From Paramicrosporidium saccamoebae (lineage: Eukaryota > Rozellomycota), in NCBI GenBank assembly GCA_002794465.1, contig MTSL01000190.1, forward strand, positions 1 through 52,123: a DNA stretch of 52,123 nt. The letters run 5' to 3'. Positions 8,222 to 17,932 of the stretch are shown piece by piece (position 1 is the first letter of the stretch; each line of letters starts with the position of its first letter). The notes under the pieces were generated by a model. The model was not told the DNA's origin and did not search any database. It worked only from the letters and a program-made list of their open reading frames with translations. Position numbers and translations under genes: made by a program.

Positions 8222-9748
8222 CTAGTAGCTGCGACCAAAGAGGGTATAGCTCTTTGCGGGCTTGCCACATTGGACACAAAACTTTTCAGTACACTTGGCG
8301 GGCTGATCAAAGGGAATGCAGAGTGATTTGGCACCCATTGCCGGAGCACGCGAATCCACAGCCGCGTCATCAGTAGCTTTGACAGCGCTCCTGTCCTTAA
8401 TTTGATCCTCACAGGTGCTATCCTCACACCATGGGATAAGCACGCAGCACTTGTTATCCAGAGCAGGGGTGACATCCTCCCACTTTTCAACAATCTTGAT
8501 GCAGGCATCATAGGCAGTCTTGGCTTTGGCAAACATTCCACCGTGGATCTCGTCCAAGAGAGCCTTTGCCACCTGTCCAATGTTGTCTAGCGAGACTTGG
8601 CGCTTTTCTCCACTGTATCTGATGCAGGCTCGGGTCTGGTTGGAAGTGAGTTCCTTGGGTCCGACTTCGAATCGCACGGGAACACCCTTCAATTCCCAGT
8701 GATTAAACTTCCAGCCCGGGGTAATGTTGGCTCGCAGATCAGCCTTGGCACGGATGCCGGCAGCAATCAGAGCATTTGCCAACTCGGTACACTTGGCCTG
8801 AATCTTTTCTTCATCCTCAGCCGAGGTCTTTGCAGTGATGCCGACGGGGACAATCACAACTTGGATCGAGGCAACACGCGGAGGAAGGACGAGACCGCTA
8901 TTGTCACTGTGTGTCATCACCATAACACCAATGGAGCGCGTAGTGAATCCCCAAGAGTTTTGCCAAACATATTCAGTCTCGCCATCCTTGCCTTCCACAC
9001 CAATCTTGAACATTTTAGAAAAGTTTTGTCCCAAACAATGTGAAGTACCACCTTGGATTCCACGTCCGACGGAGGGAATAAATCCTTCTACTGTGGTGGT
9101 GTATAAAGCACCGGCAAATCGCTCCTTCTCGCTCTTCATTCCCTTAATCATTGGCACGGCAAGCAAATCTTCATAGACGGCGCGATAGGATTCCAAGGCT
9201 TGAAGCACATCCTGGTCTGCCTCGCTCTTGGTAAGGAAACAAGTGTGTCCCTCTTGCCAGAGAAACTCACGCGAGCGCAAGAACGGCTGGGGATGCTTAA
9301 ACTCCCACCGCACCACATTGCACCATTGATTCATCTTGAGCGGCAAGTCACGATGACTGTTGATCCATTTTGCATATGCCGGGTACATGATTGTCTCGGA
9401 TGTTGGACGGACTGCAATCGGCTCAGGAAGTTCAGAGGAGCCGGACCGTGTGACCCAAGCAACTTCGGGGGCGAATCCTTCTACATGGTCCTTTTCCTTT
9501 TGTAGGGCACCCTGTGAGATGAATAGGGGAAAGTAAGAGTCCTCAACACCGGCCGCTTCAAACCTTTGGCCTAAAAAGGCCTGGATTTCTTTCCAGATTT
9601 TATAACTCCAGGGACGAAGAATATAGCAGCCAGAAATGTCTGAATAATCCATCATTTCAGCACGGAGCAGCACTTGGGTGTACCAGGCGGAGAAATCGAC
9701 TTCCTTTTTGGCTTCAATGCCGAGCTTTGTTTCCTTTTCGTTAGACAT
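8222..9748 (-). CDS. Prolyl-tRNA synthetase, copy 2 (probably cytosolic)
   Basis: This single-exon 508-residue ProRS has the same class II layout as copy 1. It has RPTSETIMYPAYAKW, motif 2 RWEFKHPQPFLRSREFLW, GGTSHCLGQNFSKMF, motif 3 SDNSGLVLPPRVA, and a C-terminal zinc domain with PWCEDSTCE and CVQCG ending FGRSY. The N-terminus (MSNEKETKLGIEAKK) is charged and hydrophilic, so no organelle signal is seen. It is therefore the likelier cytosolic enzyme. Like copy 1 it lacks an N-terminal editing-like domain and is not fused to GluRS. The two genes are in the same orientation, pointing to a tandem duplication that is old, since intergenic and coding sequence have both diverged. Confidence 0.92.
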   Translation of the reverse strand: MSNEKETKLGIEAKKEVDFSAWYTQVLLRAEMMDYSDISGCYILRPWSYKIWKEIQAFLGQRFEAAGVEDSYFPLFISQGALQKEKDHVEGFAPEVAWVTRSGSSELPEPIAVRPTSETIMYPAYAKWINSHRDLPLKMNQWCNVVRWEFKHPQPFLRSREFLWQEGHTCFLTKSEADQDVLQALESYRAVYEDLLAVPMIKGMKSEKERFAGALYTTTVEGFIPSVGRGIQGGTSHCLGQNFSKMFKIGVEGKDGETEYVWQNSWGFTTRSIGVMVMTHSDNSGLVLPPRVASIQVVIVPVGITAKTSAEDEEKIQAKCTELANALIAAGIRAKADLRANITPGWKFNHWELKGVPVRFEVGPKELTSNQTRACIRYSGEKRQVSLDNIGQVAKALLDEIHGGMFAKAKTAYDACIKIVEKWEDVTPALDNKCCVLIPWCEDSTCEDQIKDRSAVKATDDAAVDSRAPAMGAKSLCIPFDQPAKCTEKFCVQCGKPAKSYTLFGRSY

Positions 9749-9854
9749 GTAAGTGACTTGAAATGATCGTCACGACCCCGGCTGCATTTATCCTGCCAGC
9801 TCACATGAGTCATGGTGGTCAGGTCTATTACGATGACTAATGATTCATTTAAAC

Positions 9855-10170
9855 GTGATTCATAGTTGTGAGGTCATCCGTAAGGACCCTGTTACCGGGT
9901 GTGGGTGTTTTCATTAAAGGCGCCTGTTTATGGGTGGGCTATCTTTGATTAAAGTATGCGGCTTCTTTATAGGTAGCCATTCTTAATGTAACCAAACTGG
10001 GCTGTGGGAACGCTATCTGGGCCGGACTCACCAATAATAAGTGGATGCTGCTTAACAGCGCCTTTATAGAGGTCGTCATCCTTGGTATGTCTGGATTGCA
10101 GGATAGCATAAATATCTAGGCTGGGGTTACTGACCATAAACGGATACTGTTTAGTAGGGTTTATTGAAAT
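9855..10170 (+). repeat. Dispersed ~97-bp repeat, about 2.5 tandem monomers
   Basis: The 619-bp gap between ProRS copy 2 and the metallothionein-like gene contains no gene but carries the best copies of the repeat. CTTTATAG-like boxes occur at 9965, 10062 and (weaker) 10159, giving a period of about 97 bp. Each unit continues with a GTAGCCATTC/GTCGTCATCC stretch and ends with ACCAATAATAAGTGGATGCT or ACCATAAACGGATACTGT. A partial copy precedes at about 9855-9935. The first unit is about four-fifths identical by eye to 31012-31135. I see no function. Confidence 0.7.
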
Positions 10171-10367
10171 CTCTAGCTCATAGACATTTCATATTACAAT
10201 AGTAAATCCACTTGAAATAATTAATAATGATTCAGCCTACTGTAAGATCTAGCTTAACATAAAAATCTATCACTTGCCCTGTCGGGCTACTAATGACGAA
10301 ATTTGCGCACGACCAACTAACTAATTTTTAACAGCCATGTCTTTATTTTCCGTGTGTACTGGATTAC

Positions 10368-10739
10368 TCACTGCTTGCAGCCAGATCCACACTTGCAGCC
10401 AGGTCCGCATTTGCAACCAGGTCCGCACTTGCAGCCAGATTCACATTTGCAACCGGGTCCACACTTGCAACCGGGTCCACGCTTGCATTCCTCGCCTTTC
10501 TGGCACTCGCTACTCTTGCAGTTGTGTTTACATGTGCATTTTCCTCCCTCCTGACATCCACACTTGCACCCGGCACTTTTACAGTCCACATTATCCCCAC
10601 ACTTGCCTTTATCTCCGCGGTTACAGTCTTGACCCTTATGGCACTCACAGTGCGAGTGCGCAGAGTCGCTACACTTTGAAGCTTGACCTACATGTTGATT
10701 ATTTCCGCCACCCGGGGCTATACCTTGTCCACTTTGCAT
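10368..10739 (-). CDS. Cysteine-rich metallothionein-like protein
   Basis: This single-exon 123-residue protein has 25 cysteines by my count, nearly all in CxC or CxCxxxC spacing. The C-terminal third is made of six-residue GPGCKC-type repeats encoded by an 18-bp tandem repeat (about 10370-10480). The N-terminal 25 residues are Gly/Gln-rich and Cys-free. Metallothioneins bind zinc, copper or cadmium through such thiol clusters; which metal cannot be read from the sequence. A TATA box and a CCAAT box lie upstream at expected distances, and an AATAAA on the coding strand follows the stop by about 20 nt. The plus strand shows a long Cys-rich mirror ORF, which is a by-product of the repeat. Confidence 0.8.
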   Translation of the reverse strand: MQSGQGIAPGGGNNQHVGQASKCSDSAHSHCECHKGQDCNRGDKGKCGDNVDCKSAGCKCGCQEGGKCTCKHNCKSSECQKGEECKRGPGCKCGPGCKCESGCKCGPGCKCGPGCKCGSGCKQ

Positions 10740-10772
10740 CTTGCCGGTTTGCTTATTTGCTGCGCGGTGTGT

Positions 10773-10806
10773 AAATATATAGTAGTAGCGGGATTTTGCT
10801 ATTGGT
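10773..10806 (-). promoter_or_regulatory. TATA box and CCAAT box of the metallothionein-like gene
   Basis: On the minus strand a CTATATATTT box lies at 10773-10782, about 35-45 bp upstream of the ATG at 10739. A CCAAT box (reversed, ATTGG at 10801-10805) lies about 20 bp further upstream. TATA boxes this clear are rare in the window, which would fit an inducible stress gene. Confidence 0.55.
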
Positions 10807-10862
10807 CAGTACGGTCCTACCGGGCATTTTATTGGTTGTAGAATATAGACCCTCCTATCCGG

Positions 10863-12380
10863 CTAAAAGGTCTCTTCGTGAAAGTGAAAAGTCGTGGTCC
10901 GAGTGGAGAATCCATGACAGAGTGACTCAACGCGCTGACCGATTGGGGCAGGGCCGCAATAAAAGACTCCAACCCGCTGCCCGGCTAGGCTGTGACTCCA
11001 ATCTGTAAAGAGAACCTCAAAGCGGGGGCGCCCAAAGTGTGTGGGACTACGTAGACCGGTGATGGGATCGGCCATGCCAAGTTCGTGATGCGCAGTTATT
11101 AATCCCTGTTCTTCCATGTTTACATTTCCGGTAACGTAGAGATGCGTATGTAATAAATGGTCAGTATCTGATCGCTCTAGAGCGACTAGAATGTCATTAA
11201 ACCATTCAAAGGACTACAATTAAACGTTTGGAAAATTGCTACCTTTGTGTTCCTACAGATTCCAACAAAATGGATTGATCTGAATCGGTGTCCTCCGATC
11301 GGCTTATTTAGCCTAAACCTAGAAATTAGCCAGAGCCTCGGCATACCATAGTGATTTCATGATTGACGCAAACGGTGTTTGGCCGATGCCAGCACCGATG
11401 CAGATGATTGAGCTGAATTTACCATGATCTTGACTAGCACAGCCATACGGCCCGTCCACGTACACTTTTATCCCTTCCAGTGCCGAGCTTTGCAGCAGCT
11501 TCCATAGCTTCTCAGTCCAACTACCAGCTAGCCTAATGTGCATTGATAAATGGTCCTCCTCGGGTGCTGATGTCAGCGTGAATGGATGCCATTGGAGCCA
11601 GCTTACCGCCGGGCATTTGATATAAACATACTGTCCAGGCAGGAATACAAAGTCTGGACGCCGGATCTGTACCTCTATCACGTTGGAAGGGTGTACGATC
11701 ACCTTTGAAATGTATGCGAAGCGACTCCCACGCCATAGCGACATTGCCTGATCGAGCAGGTATACTGCAGCAGGAATAGCAATCCAATAGAGGGTGGTGG
11801 AGCCGGTACAGCGGGAGTCGCTATTCTTTAGGAAGCAGAATATCCCATGTAGATAGAGCAGGAGCATGGAAAGGGGAGCAGCATAGTGGACATAATAAAA
11901 TAGCTCAAAGGAATAGCGTTTGATTCGCCCAACCAGTGACGTGACGGCCACTGTGATGTAAATAATCAGCAGCGCAAGCCCAGTTATCAACGTGGGATGC
12001 ACCCATTGTAAACTTCCTTTCTGGGCAAGCAAGACTACATTGAAAAGATGGGCCCCACAATGAATCAAGACCCCAGCTATGAACATGATCCCCGCTCCAC
12101 GGTGTATTGGGATCATCCAGCCGACGGAAAAGTACCTCCCGACTCTTGTACGGCTAATTCTGGTCATGACTGCGCGGCTCATGGACAATAGTAGCAAAGC
12201 GCTGCTGAATTTAATCAGAGCGGCGCCGGTTTTGGCCACGGACACGCCGAGATGCAAGGCCGTATTGTCGGAAAATACATTGACATCCAGGTATGTAAAG
12301 AGAAATCCCGATAATCCAACACTGGTATAGAGCCCCCAGAATGCGAGTAAGATAAAAAACTTGCGCCAAGACACAATCAT
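10863..12380 (-). CDS. NADPH oxidase (Nox family)
   Basis: Exons 11347-12380, 11243-11318 and 10863-11213 (minus strand) with introns of 28 and 29 nt give a complete 486-residue flavocytochrome. Six membrane helices carry the four haem-ligand histidines: a pair 14 residues apart ending in LIHCGAHLFNV, and a pair 13 apart in YVHYAAPLSMLLLYLHG. The dehydrogenase half has the FAD motif HPFTLTSAPEED, the VDGPYG loop, the NADPH-binding GAGIGQTPFASIMKS, the later ICRNTKSFEWFND and GVFYCGP segments, and an aromatic end (ETF). The enzyme passes electrons from NADPH across the membrane to oxygen to make superoxide. It is shorter than gp91phox because the outer loops are small. Regulatory subunits are not in the window. 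Confidence 0.88.
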
Positions 12381-12439
12381 GCGGTAATGCTGTTGTGCTG
12401 AAACGATTTATTATATGATCACCGAATTAGGCAATAGCA

Positions 12440-14234
12440 TTAAAGGAGAGGTTCGATATTTAGCTCCAAGACGGATGACACGTAGGGGGCGTCAAAGTTG
12501 GCGGAGACTTCTGGGTGGACAATTCCAAAGGCACCAACAACCTTGCCGTTTACGTAAACTTCTGCCTGTCTACCCGGGAACAATGTCGGGACTAAAAATA
12601 AGAAAAGGCGGAAAATGCTTACGATTAGAGGGCTTGATGTAGTAGCCCGTCGCTGAACCCACCGGCGTATTGGAGACATTCAACATTAGCATTACACGAT
12701 CCAGCAGCCCATGAATAATTTCCAGTCCTGAGGACATGCCGCAAAATACCGCACAAAGATGACGTTCATTGCGGGCCCCAACCTCGTGAGTGGGATCTTG
12801 CAGGACCACATCAGCCACCTGGAAGATGCGAATGGGGAGGGGCATTTTTTTGTTCGATGCAAGCGTCTTGAGCATGGCGGGAATTAGACTGGTGTGGACA
12901 ACTTCAAACTCGATCGTTTTTGGGTTCGATAGGACAACAGCCTCGTTGCCAGGATCAGTCTTTTTCAAGTGTGAATAATTCTCCGCGTAAGAACAAAGGG
13001 AAAAGGTCAAAACTTCCGAAAAGCCAGTGAGGGCGACTTCCCGTCGGACAATATCCGAGAGCTTATTGATCGGATAGGTGGCTCCGATGCAAGATGTTGG
13101 TGGGATGCGAGAAGGAATACGGTTAAAGCCATATGCAATGGCAACGTCTTCCATAACATCGCAGGCATGAATAATATCGGGCCGGATGGGAGGCACCATT
13201 ACTTTGACAAAGTCTGCACTAGCAGGCTCGACATGAAGCAACATTTTGGTCAAAAGTTTGCAAATCTCGTCTGTAGACAGAGAGAGACCAAGAGAACGGT
13301 TAATGTATGCCACAGACACTGCTTCGTCGCGGCAGGCGAGGTCGGGACTTGTCACTCGAGAGCCGTCGGCACGAATTATCGTGACTGACTCAATAGTGTC
13401 CACATTTTCACAATAGCGAGCAAAAGTGGTTGTCAGTATATTCAACGCAATGTTGACCTTGGTAATATCGATTCCGGTGACATCAATGAAAATGTTCTTA
13501 GTGTTGAGAGTAATTTTGGAGCTGTTGCCATTGATCAGGGGAGGAACAGAAAGCACGACACCCTCTCTATCTCTAAGTACTGGATAAACAGGAGAATCTC
13601 TAATGATCGGCACGAATTTTCTCAACTTTAAATCACTTTCGAGAAGCTCGACAAGCTGGCGTCCATTGACACTTTGCGTGCGATTGAGGGGGATGAATTG
13701 AATTTCCTCAGGCTTTACGGCGTCATAGACCATGTCAGGAGTCAAAGTGTCAAGGTCATATGTTCCTATCGAAACAATGGTACGCTGGCGGCCAATACCG
13801 CTGTGGAGTTTATCCTGCAGGTCTATCAAAGACTCATACACTTCTGGGCTCATTTTAATATTGCGTAAAACGGCGCAGGCAATGTGGGGACGAATACTCC
13901 CAGTGGCAGGCTTTACGGTAACAGAGATGGGTCCTGCAACAGTCTTGTACACGGGTACAGGCGTGGGTGCGAGGTATGCTCTCACAGCACGCACCAATCC
14001 TTCAATTGTCAAAAGATCGTATCGGTTTGCTGGTATTTCGACACGATAGATAGTGTCGTCAGAGAGATGCGCAGCCTTGTCCTCGCCCTGCTCCTTGGCA
14101 ACCAGTTGACGCTCCGAGGTCACCTCGTCCAACTCGATACCAAACTCGAAGCAGAATTCGTCAAACTGCTCGTCAGTCATTTGTTGTCCCAGGTCTTTGT
14201 AGAATTGGGCACGATTTACGTGGATAGTCGGCAT
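12440..14234 (-). CDS. FRS1: Phenylalanyl-tRNA synthetase beta subunit
   Basis: Two exons (12623-14234 and 12440-12591, minus strand) around a 31-nt intron (12592-12622) encode 587 residues, the usual length of the cytosolic beta chain. The N-terminus MPTIHVNRAQFYKDLG, the B3/B4 region with EIPANRYDLL, the B5 segment with RPDIIHACDVMEDVAIAYG, and the C-terminal class II-like fold ending FPGRQAEVYVNGKVVG...HPEV are all diagnostic. With the alpha subunit it forms the heterotetramer that charges tRNA-Phe; the beta chain contributes tRNA recognition and editing. The last exon restores the conserved end, confirming the intron. It is divergent from the CBS gene with 194 bp between starts. Confidence 0.93.
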
Positions 14235-14428
14235 GGTGAGTGATGCGCCCTACCCCTGGACAGGCTTTGTCACTCAGTATGAGTCATCGCCAACGATCGG
14301 GGTTGGAGCTAGGGAGGACACTCTGTAGTTACGAACAACCTAATCCAATGTCCACACAGGCTGGGCCAGAATGTCAGTTCTCTGAAAGATTTAAATAAAG
14401 CAGCAATTTCCTTTTTGCATCTTCCGCC

Positions 14429-15517
14429 ATGTCCCCGTCCGTTAAGCAAATTTCTCAGCTCTTGCAAGGCACCTTCTGCACCGACATTCTCAAAGGGCAG
14501 AAAATATTTGAAATTGATGCTTCTGACTCTATTGCAAAGGGCTGCCAGGTACCTTTTCTTATTCTCGTCAGACTGGATAGTGTCTTGTCGGCCATGGCAT
14601 CTCCTCCGCACCAGTCTACAACAACGAAACGGGAGAATATGTGGGGATGCTAGATTACCGTGACATTGTGGATTTTGTCTTGACAGTATTCCACAAGAAA
14701 CGCATGGAGCCTATTACAGAGAATGAGTCTGTTGGTATTTCCGACATTGTACATCGTGCTACTGCCGGTGAGACTATTCCCACCGAAGCCATTGTCGGTA
14801 GGGACTAGTTTGCAAACACTTAGCAATGTAGATTTGTCGAGAAAGAATCCATTTTATTCAGTGATGACGCAATCCTCACTGCAGGCAGTAATCGAAATAT
14901 TCTCCAGCAATTTGGGCATCCATCGCATTAATGTCATGAATAGCGACGGTCGCGTTCAGGGACTGCTGTCTAAGACTGATGTTGTTCGCTTCCTATTGTC
15001 CAAGATTGATGTTTTTGGGGAGGATGCAAAAAAGACCCTCGAGGAGGCTGGACTAGGAAAGGGGCCACTTATCAGTGTTGCAGCCACGGCAACTGTTCTT
15101 GAGGCTCTGGAACGAATGAGTGAATACAGCATCTCTAGTATTCCCGTACTCGACCAAGCAGGCTGTCTGATGGGCAACATTTCCATGGCAGATGTCCGAG
15201 TAAACTCCCACACTGGTACTGACTCAACTTAGTTTATTTTTCAACACAACCGATTTAGCCGTCTCTGGTTAACCTGTTCCAATTTCATATCCTTGGCGCT
15301 TTCGCAAAAGGGACTCGAGAACGCTGGCCAAGACTCTTATCCCGTTTTTGATGTAAACAGTAGCGTAACAGTGGAAAAGGTGATGCAAAAGCTGCTCGCC
15401 ACCAAAACCCACCGCATATGGGTTGTAAATGCGCAGGCCCAACTGGAGGGCGTTCTGTCCATGACTGATATTATTCGATATCTCTGCAAATCTGACCAGC
15501 TAAAAGTATCCGAGTGA
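14429..15517 (+). CDS. Four-CBS-domain protein, AMPK gamma / SNF4-like
   Basis: Four exons (14429-14548, 14581-14797, 14832-15199, 15233-15517) with introns of 32, 34 and 33 nt encode 329 residues. This is close to the 320-330 of AMPK gamma subunits such as Snf4. Four CBS motifs are visible in order: GHGISSAPVYNNETGEYVGM, then INVMNSDGRVQGLLSKTDVV, then SISSIPVLDQAGCLMGNIS, and THRIWVVNAQAQLEGVLSMT. Paired CBS domains bind adenine nucleotides; AMPK gamma uses them to sense AMP/ATP. The last CBS block with KLLATKTHRIWVV is very close to the SNF4 pattern. SDS23-like phosphatase regulators have the same architecture and are the main alternative. Confidence 0.75.
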
Positions 15518-15567
15518 TAATGCGAGCCAATGTGATGAGTAAATAAGCTAGGGTAGTGGTGGTGGTA

Positions 15568-16386
15568 ATGGAGGGAGAATTGTTCGTGTATCACGAGCGC
15601 TTGGTTGCATTCGAGTCGGGGCCCAGAGACAGTGGGACTTGTGTTGTGGTTATCGGTGGCATGACCGATGGACTGCTGTCGCTTTCTTTTGTACCATTAC
15701 TGTCACAAAAGTGTGTCGAAGCGGGATACTCCATTGTCCAAGTGATCCTCTCCAGCTCATACACTGCCTATGGCTTATCATCGCTCCAGCAAGACTCTGA
15801 GGAGATGGCTGCATTGTTGGACCATCCACGCATGCAACAAAAGAGTCGCATTCTGTTGCTTGGACATTCCACTGGGTGCCAAGACCTCCTTTGGTATCTC
15901 CAGAATCAAAAACCAGACCGACGAATAGTTGCTGCCATCCTTCAAGGCGCTGTATCGGACCGCGATTACCTGCAAGCCAGTCTCCCAAATTATAACCAGA
16001 TATTGGAGTGGGCAGAAGAACAATGTGCTGCTGGGAAGCCGAAAGCTATTTATGGCGAGGTGACGTTCGGTGCTCCGATGACTGCTTATCGCATGCGTTC
16101 TTTACTGGCGAGGCTTGGTGATGATGATTATTTCTCGATGGACCTAAGTGTAGAGGAGAAGCGTCAAAAATTTAGTAGAGTCTCAGTGCCGATTTACATT
16201 GTGCTCAGCGCTGAGGATGAATATGTTGTTTGCAAGGAAAAATATTTAACATGTGAACAAAGCTACAAGGACTCTTGCGAGATGATCAAGGAGGTTCTCA
16301 TGATTCCAGATGCAGATCATGCCTTGTCACAACCACAGGCTCAAGAGCACTTGTGTAGCCTTGTTACAAGGATTCTTCAAAACTAA
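15568..16386 (+). CDS. DUF1749 (UPF0613) alpha/beta hydrolase
   Basis: This single exon encodes 272 residues from the ATG at 15568 (the frame is open 12 nt further upstream). The protein is an alpha/beta-hydrolase of the DUF1749 family, which includes the siderophore esterase SidJ of Aspergillus. Visible are an early VVIGGMTDGLL oxyanion-loop segment, the nucleophile elbow GHSTGCQD near residue 97, AILQGAVSDRDYL, APMTAYRMRSL, and a late DADHALSQP segment that supplies the catalytic His. Substrate is unknown here; there is no siderophore cluster nearby. It starts 50 bp after the CBS gene on the same strand. Confidence 0.8.
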   Translation: MEGELFVYHERLVAFESGPRDSGTCVVVIGGMTDGLLSLSFVPLLSQKCVEAGYSIVQVILSSSYTAYGLSSLQQDSEEMAALLDHPRMQQKSRILLLGHSTGCQDLLWYLQNQKPDRRIVAAILQGAVSDRDYLQASLPNYNQILEWAEEQCAAGKPKAIYGEVTFGAPMTAYRMRSLLARLGDDDYFSMDLSVEEKRQKFSRVSVPIYIVLSAEDEYVVCKEKYLTCEQSYKDSCEMIKEVLMIPDADHALSQPQAQEHLCSLVTRILQN

Positions 16387-16522
16387 AGTACAATATATTT
16401 GTGTGTGAGAGTGAGGGTGCGAGAGTGAGTGAGGGTATTGACGGGCTAAAGTTACTCCGCTGCGGCTATAAATCCCACATTGTATCGCTGTCGACCATGT
16501 ACTTACTGACACTTGTTGGCTT

Positions 16523-17884
16523 TTAGTACTTTACCCGAAGTTTCACACCGATCGTGTCTTCACATGTCATGAAAATGTTTGGATTCGGAAATAAACGATA
16601 ACTAGCATCTGGGAATGCGTCACAAAAGTCACTTTCAAAGGGCATTTTTCTGTGAAAGCACGGCTCGTGGGATATTGCTCTGCTACACGCGCCCTCTTCA
16701 TTTGGACCGCTTAGGAACATTGGCAGCTTTTTACTAAGCGCGGTCGCGACGTATCCCAGTGTGGATCTCTTGGTGACTACAAGATCGTCACACACCGCCA
16801 ACATCCAAATGTCATGTACCGCCTCTGAGGCCTGTTTCCTGCCAGTCAGTTGCTTTCCTTCCGAGTAGCGGTGTGTAATATTCCAAAGACGATTATTAGC
16901 AAGGTATTCAGAGACTTCACAGTGGAGAGACGCAACGAAAACGTGCTCCGGTTTGAGGACGTCCAGACAATGGATGGCTGTATTGGCAGAGGCCAGTTTT
17001 ACGAGACCATAAAAATAGCGCGCCTGTAGTCCGATGCGATAGAAATGATGGCTGTCTTTCAGTGTCTGACTGACTTCATCTATGATATAGTCCCGGGGAT
17101 GAAAGAGGTAGGAGAAGAGGGTTGATGCGACGTTTCCATCCGGGAACCATCCCTGCAGGATCTTTGTGTATGTAGGATTCGCAAAAAGTAAGGGGAGAAA
17201 GTAGTGATTCCCACTGATATGAAGGATTTGCACATTTTTCCATCTCTCCATCAGGTCGCCTCCGCAGGCAAGCAGCTGCACTGTAGATTGCTTACTGGAC
17301 TGACTCAGAACCAACCTGACCATTTTGCGAAGCATCTTGGAAGTGACCTCTACGGCAGGCTGCGGTTCATTGTACATTGTGGACCGTATTTTACCCCATT
17401 TTATAGTGTCGGGCATTGACCACTTACTTTTAGGAAAGGGGTTACAAAAGAGGGTGTCAATGTCATAGTCGGAGAAATGCACAATTAACGTGCGATCGGT
17501 CAACAATGCCAGCAAATAAGTCGACAGTAGCGATAATAGACGGTTTCCTAACCCACAAGTGCTGCTCACTGGAGTATAGATAATGTAGCGGTGATCAATG
17601 ACATTGTCATCCTCAACATAACGATACATCTCGGCAGCGAGCATCTCTCCATTCGCGCCAATGCTATGTATCTTTTCGTACCGCTGCATTGCTGCTTGCA
17701 ATTTTCCATTTCCCACCATCTTTCTCGTCTGGTGTTTACAGCCCATGAATTGTGATGGTCGTCTGTATGATTTCGAAAGGCGCTTTCGTTTATTCTCCCA
17801 TCTTGGCTGATATGCATCCGTCAACAATGCTACCACGGTCAACAACTGTAGTGGCAGCAGTATCAAAACAACCCAAGGACCCAT
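16523..17884 (-). CDS. GT37-like fucosyltransferase, type II membrane protein
   Basis: This single exon encodes 453 residues from the ATG at 17884. A short cytosolic tail is followed by one membrane anchor (VVLILLPLQLLTVVALL), then a luminal domain, as in Golgi glycosyltransferases. The segment GLGNRLLSLLSTYLLALLTDR closely parallels motif I of plant xyloglucan fucosyltransferases (CAZy GT37). YRIGLQARYF and CDDLVVTKRSTLGYVATAL correspond to the later donor-binding motifs. Likely reaction: transfer of fucose from GDP-fucose to a glycan; acceptor unknown. A diverged relative lies at 29393-30937. Its start is 48 bp from the divergent SEC15 start. Confidence 0.65.
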   Translation of the reverse strand: MGPWVVLILLPLQLLTVVALLTDAYQPRWENKRKRLSKSYRRPSQFMGCKHQTRKMVGNGKLQAAMQRYEKIHSIGANGEMLAAEMYRYVEDDNVIDHRYIIYTPVSSTCGLGNRLLSLLSTYLLALLTDRTLIVHFSDYDIDTLFCNPFPKSKWSMPDTIKWGKIRSTMYNEPQPAVEVTSKMLRKMVRLVLSQSSKQSTVQLLACGGDLMERWKNVQILHISGNHYFLPLLFANPTYTKILQGWFPDGNVASTLFSYLFHPRDYIIDEVSQTLKDSHHFYRIGLQARYFYGLVKLASANTAIHCLDVLKPEHVFVASLHCEVSEYLANNRLWNITHRYSEGKQLTGRKQASEAVHDIWMLAVCDDLVVTKRSTLGYVATALSKKLPMFLSGPNEEGACSRAISHEPCFHRKMPFESDFCDAFPDASYRLFPNPNIFMTCEDTIGVKLRVKY

Positions 17885-17932
17885 GTGAGGGCCCGGAATA
17901 TCAAACAATTAAATACATTTACCCATAGACCA

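Noticed and set aside
10337-10774. Long Cys-rich ORF on the plus strand across the metallothionein gene
   Set aside because: It is the mirror of an 18-bp tandem repeat. The minus frame has the GPGCKC periodicity, TATA and CCAAT boxes and a polyadenylation signal.
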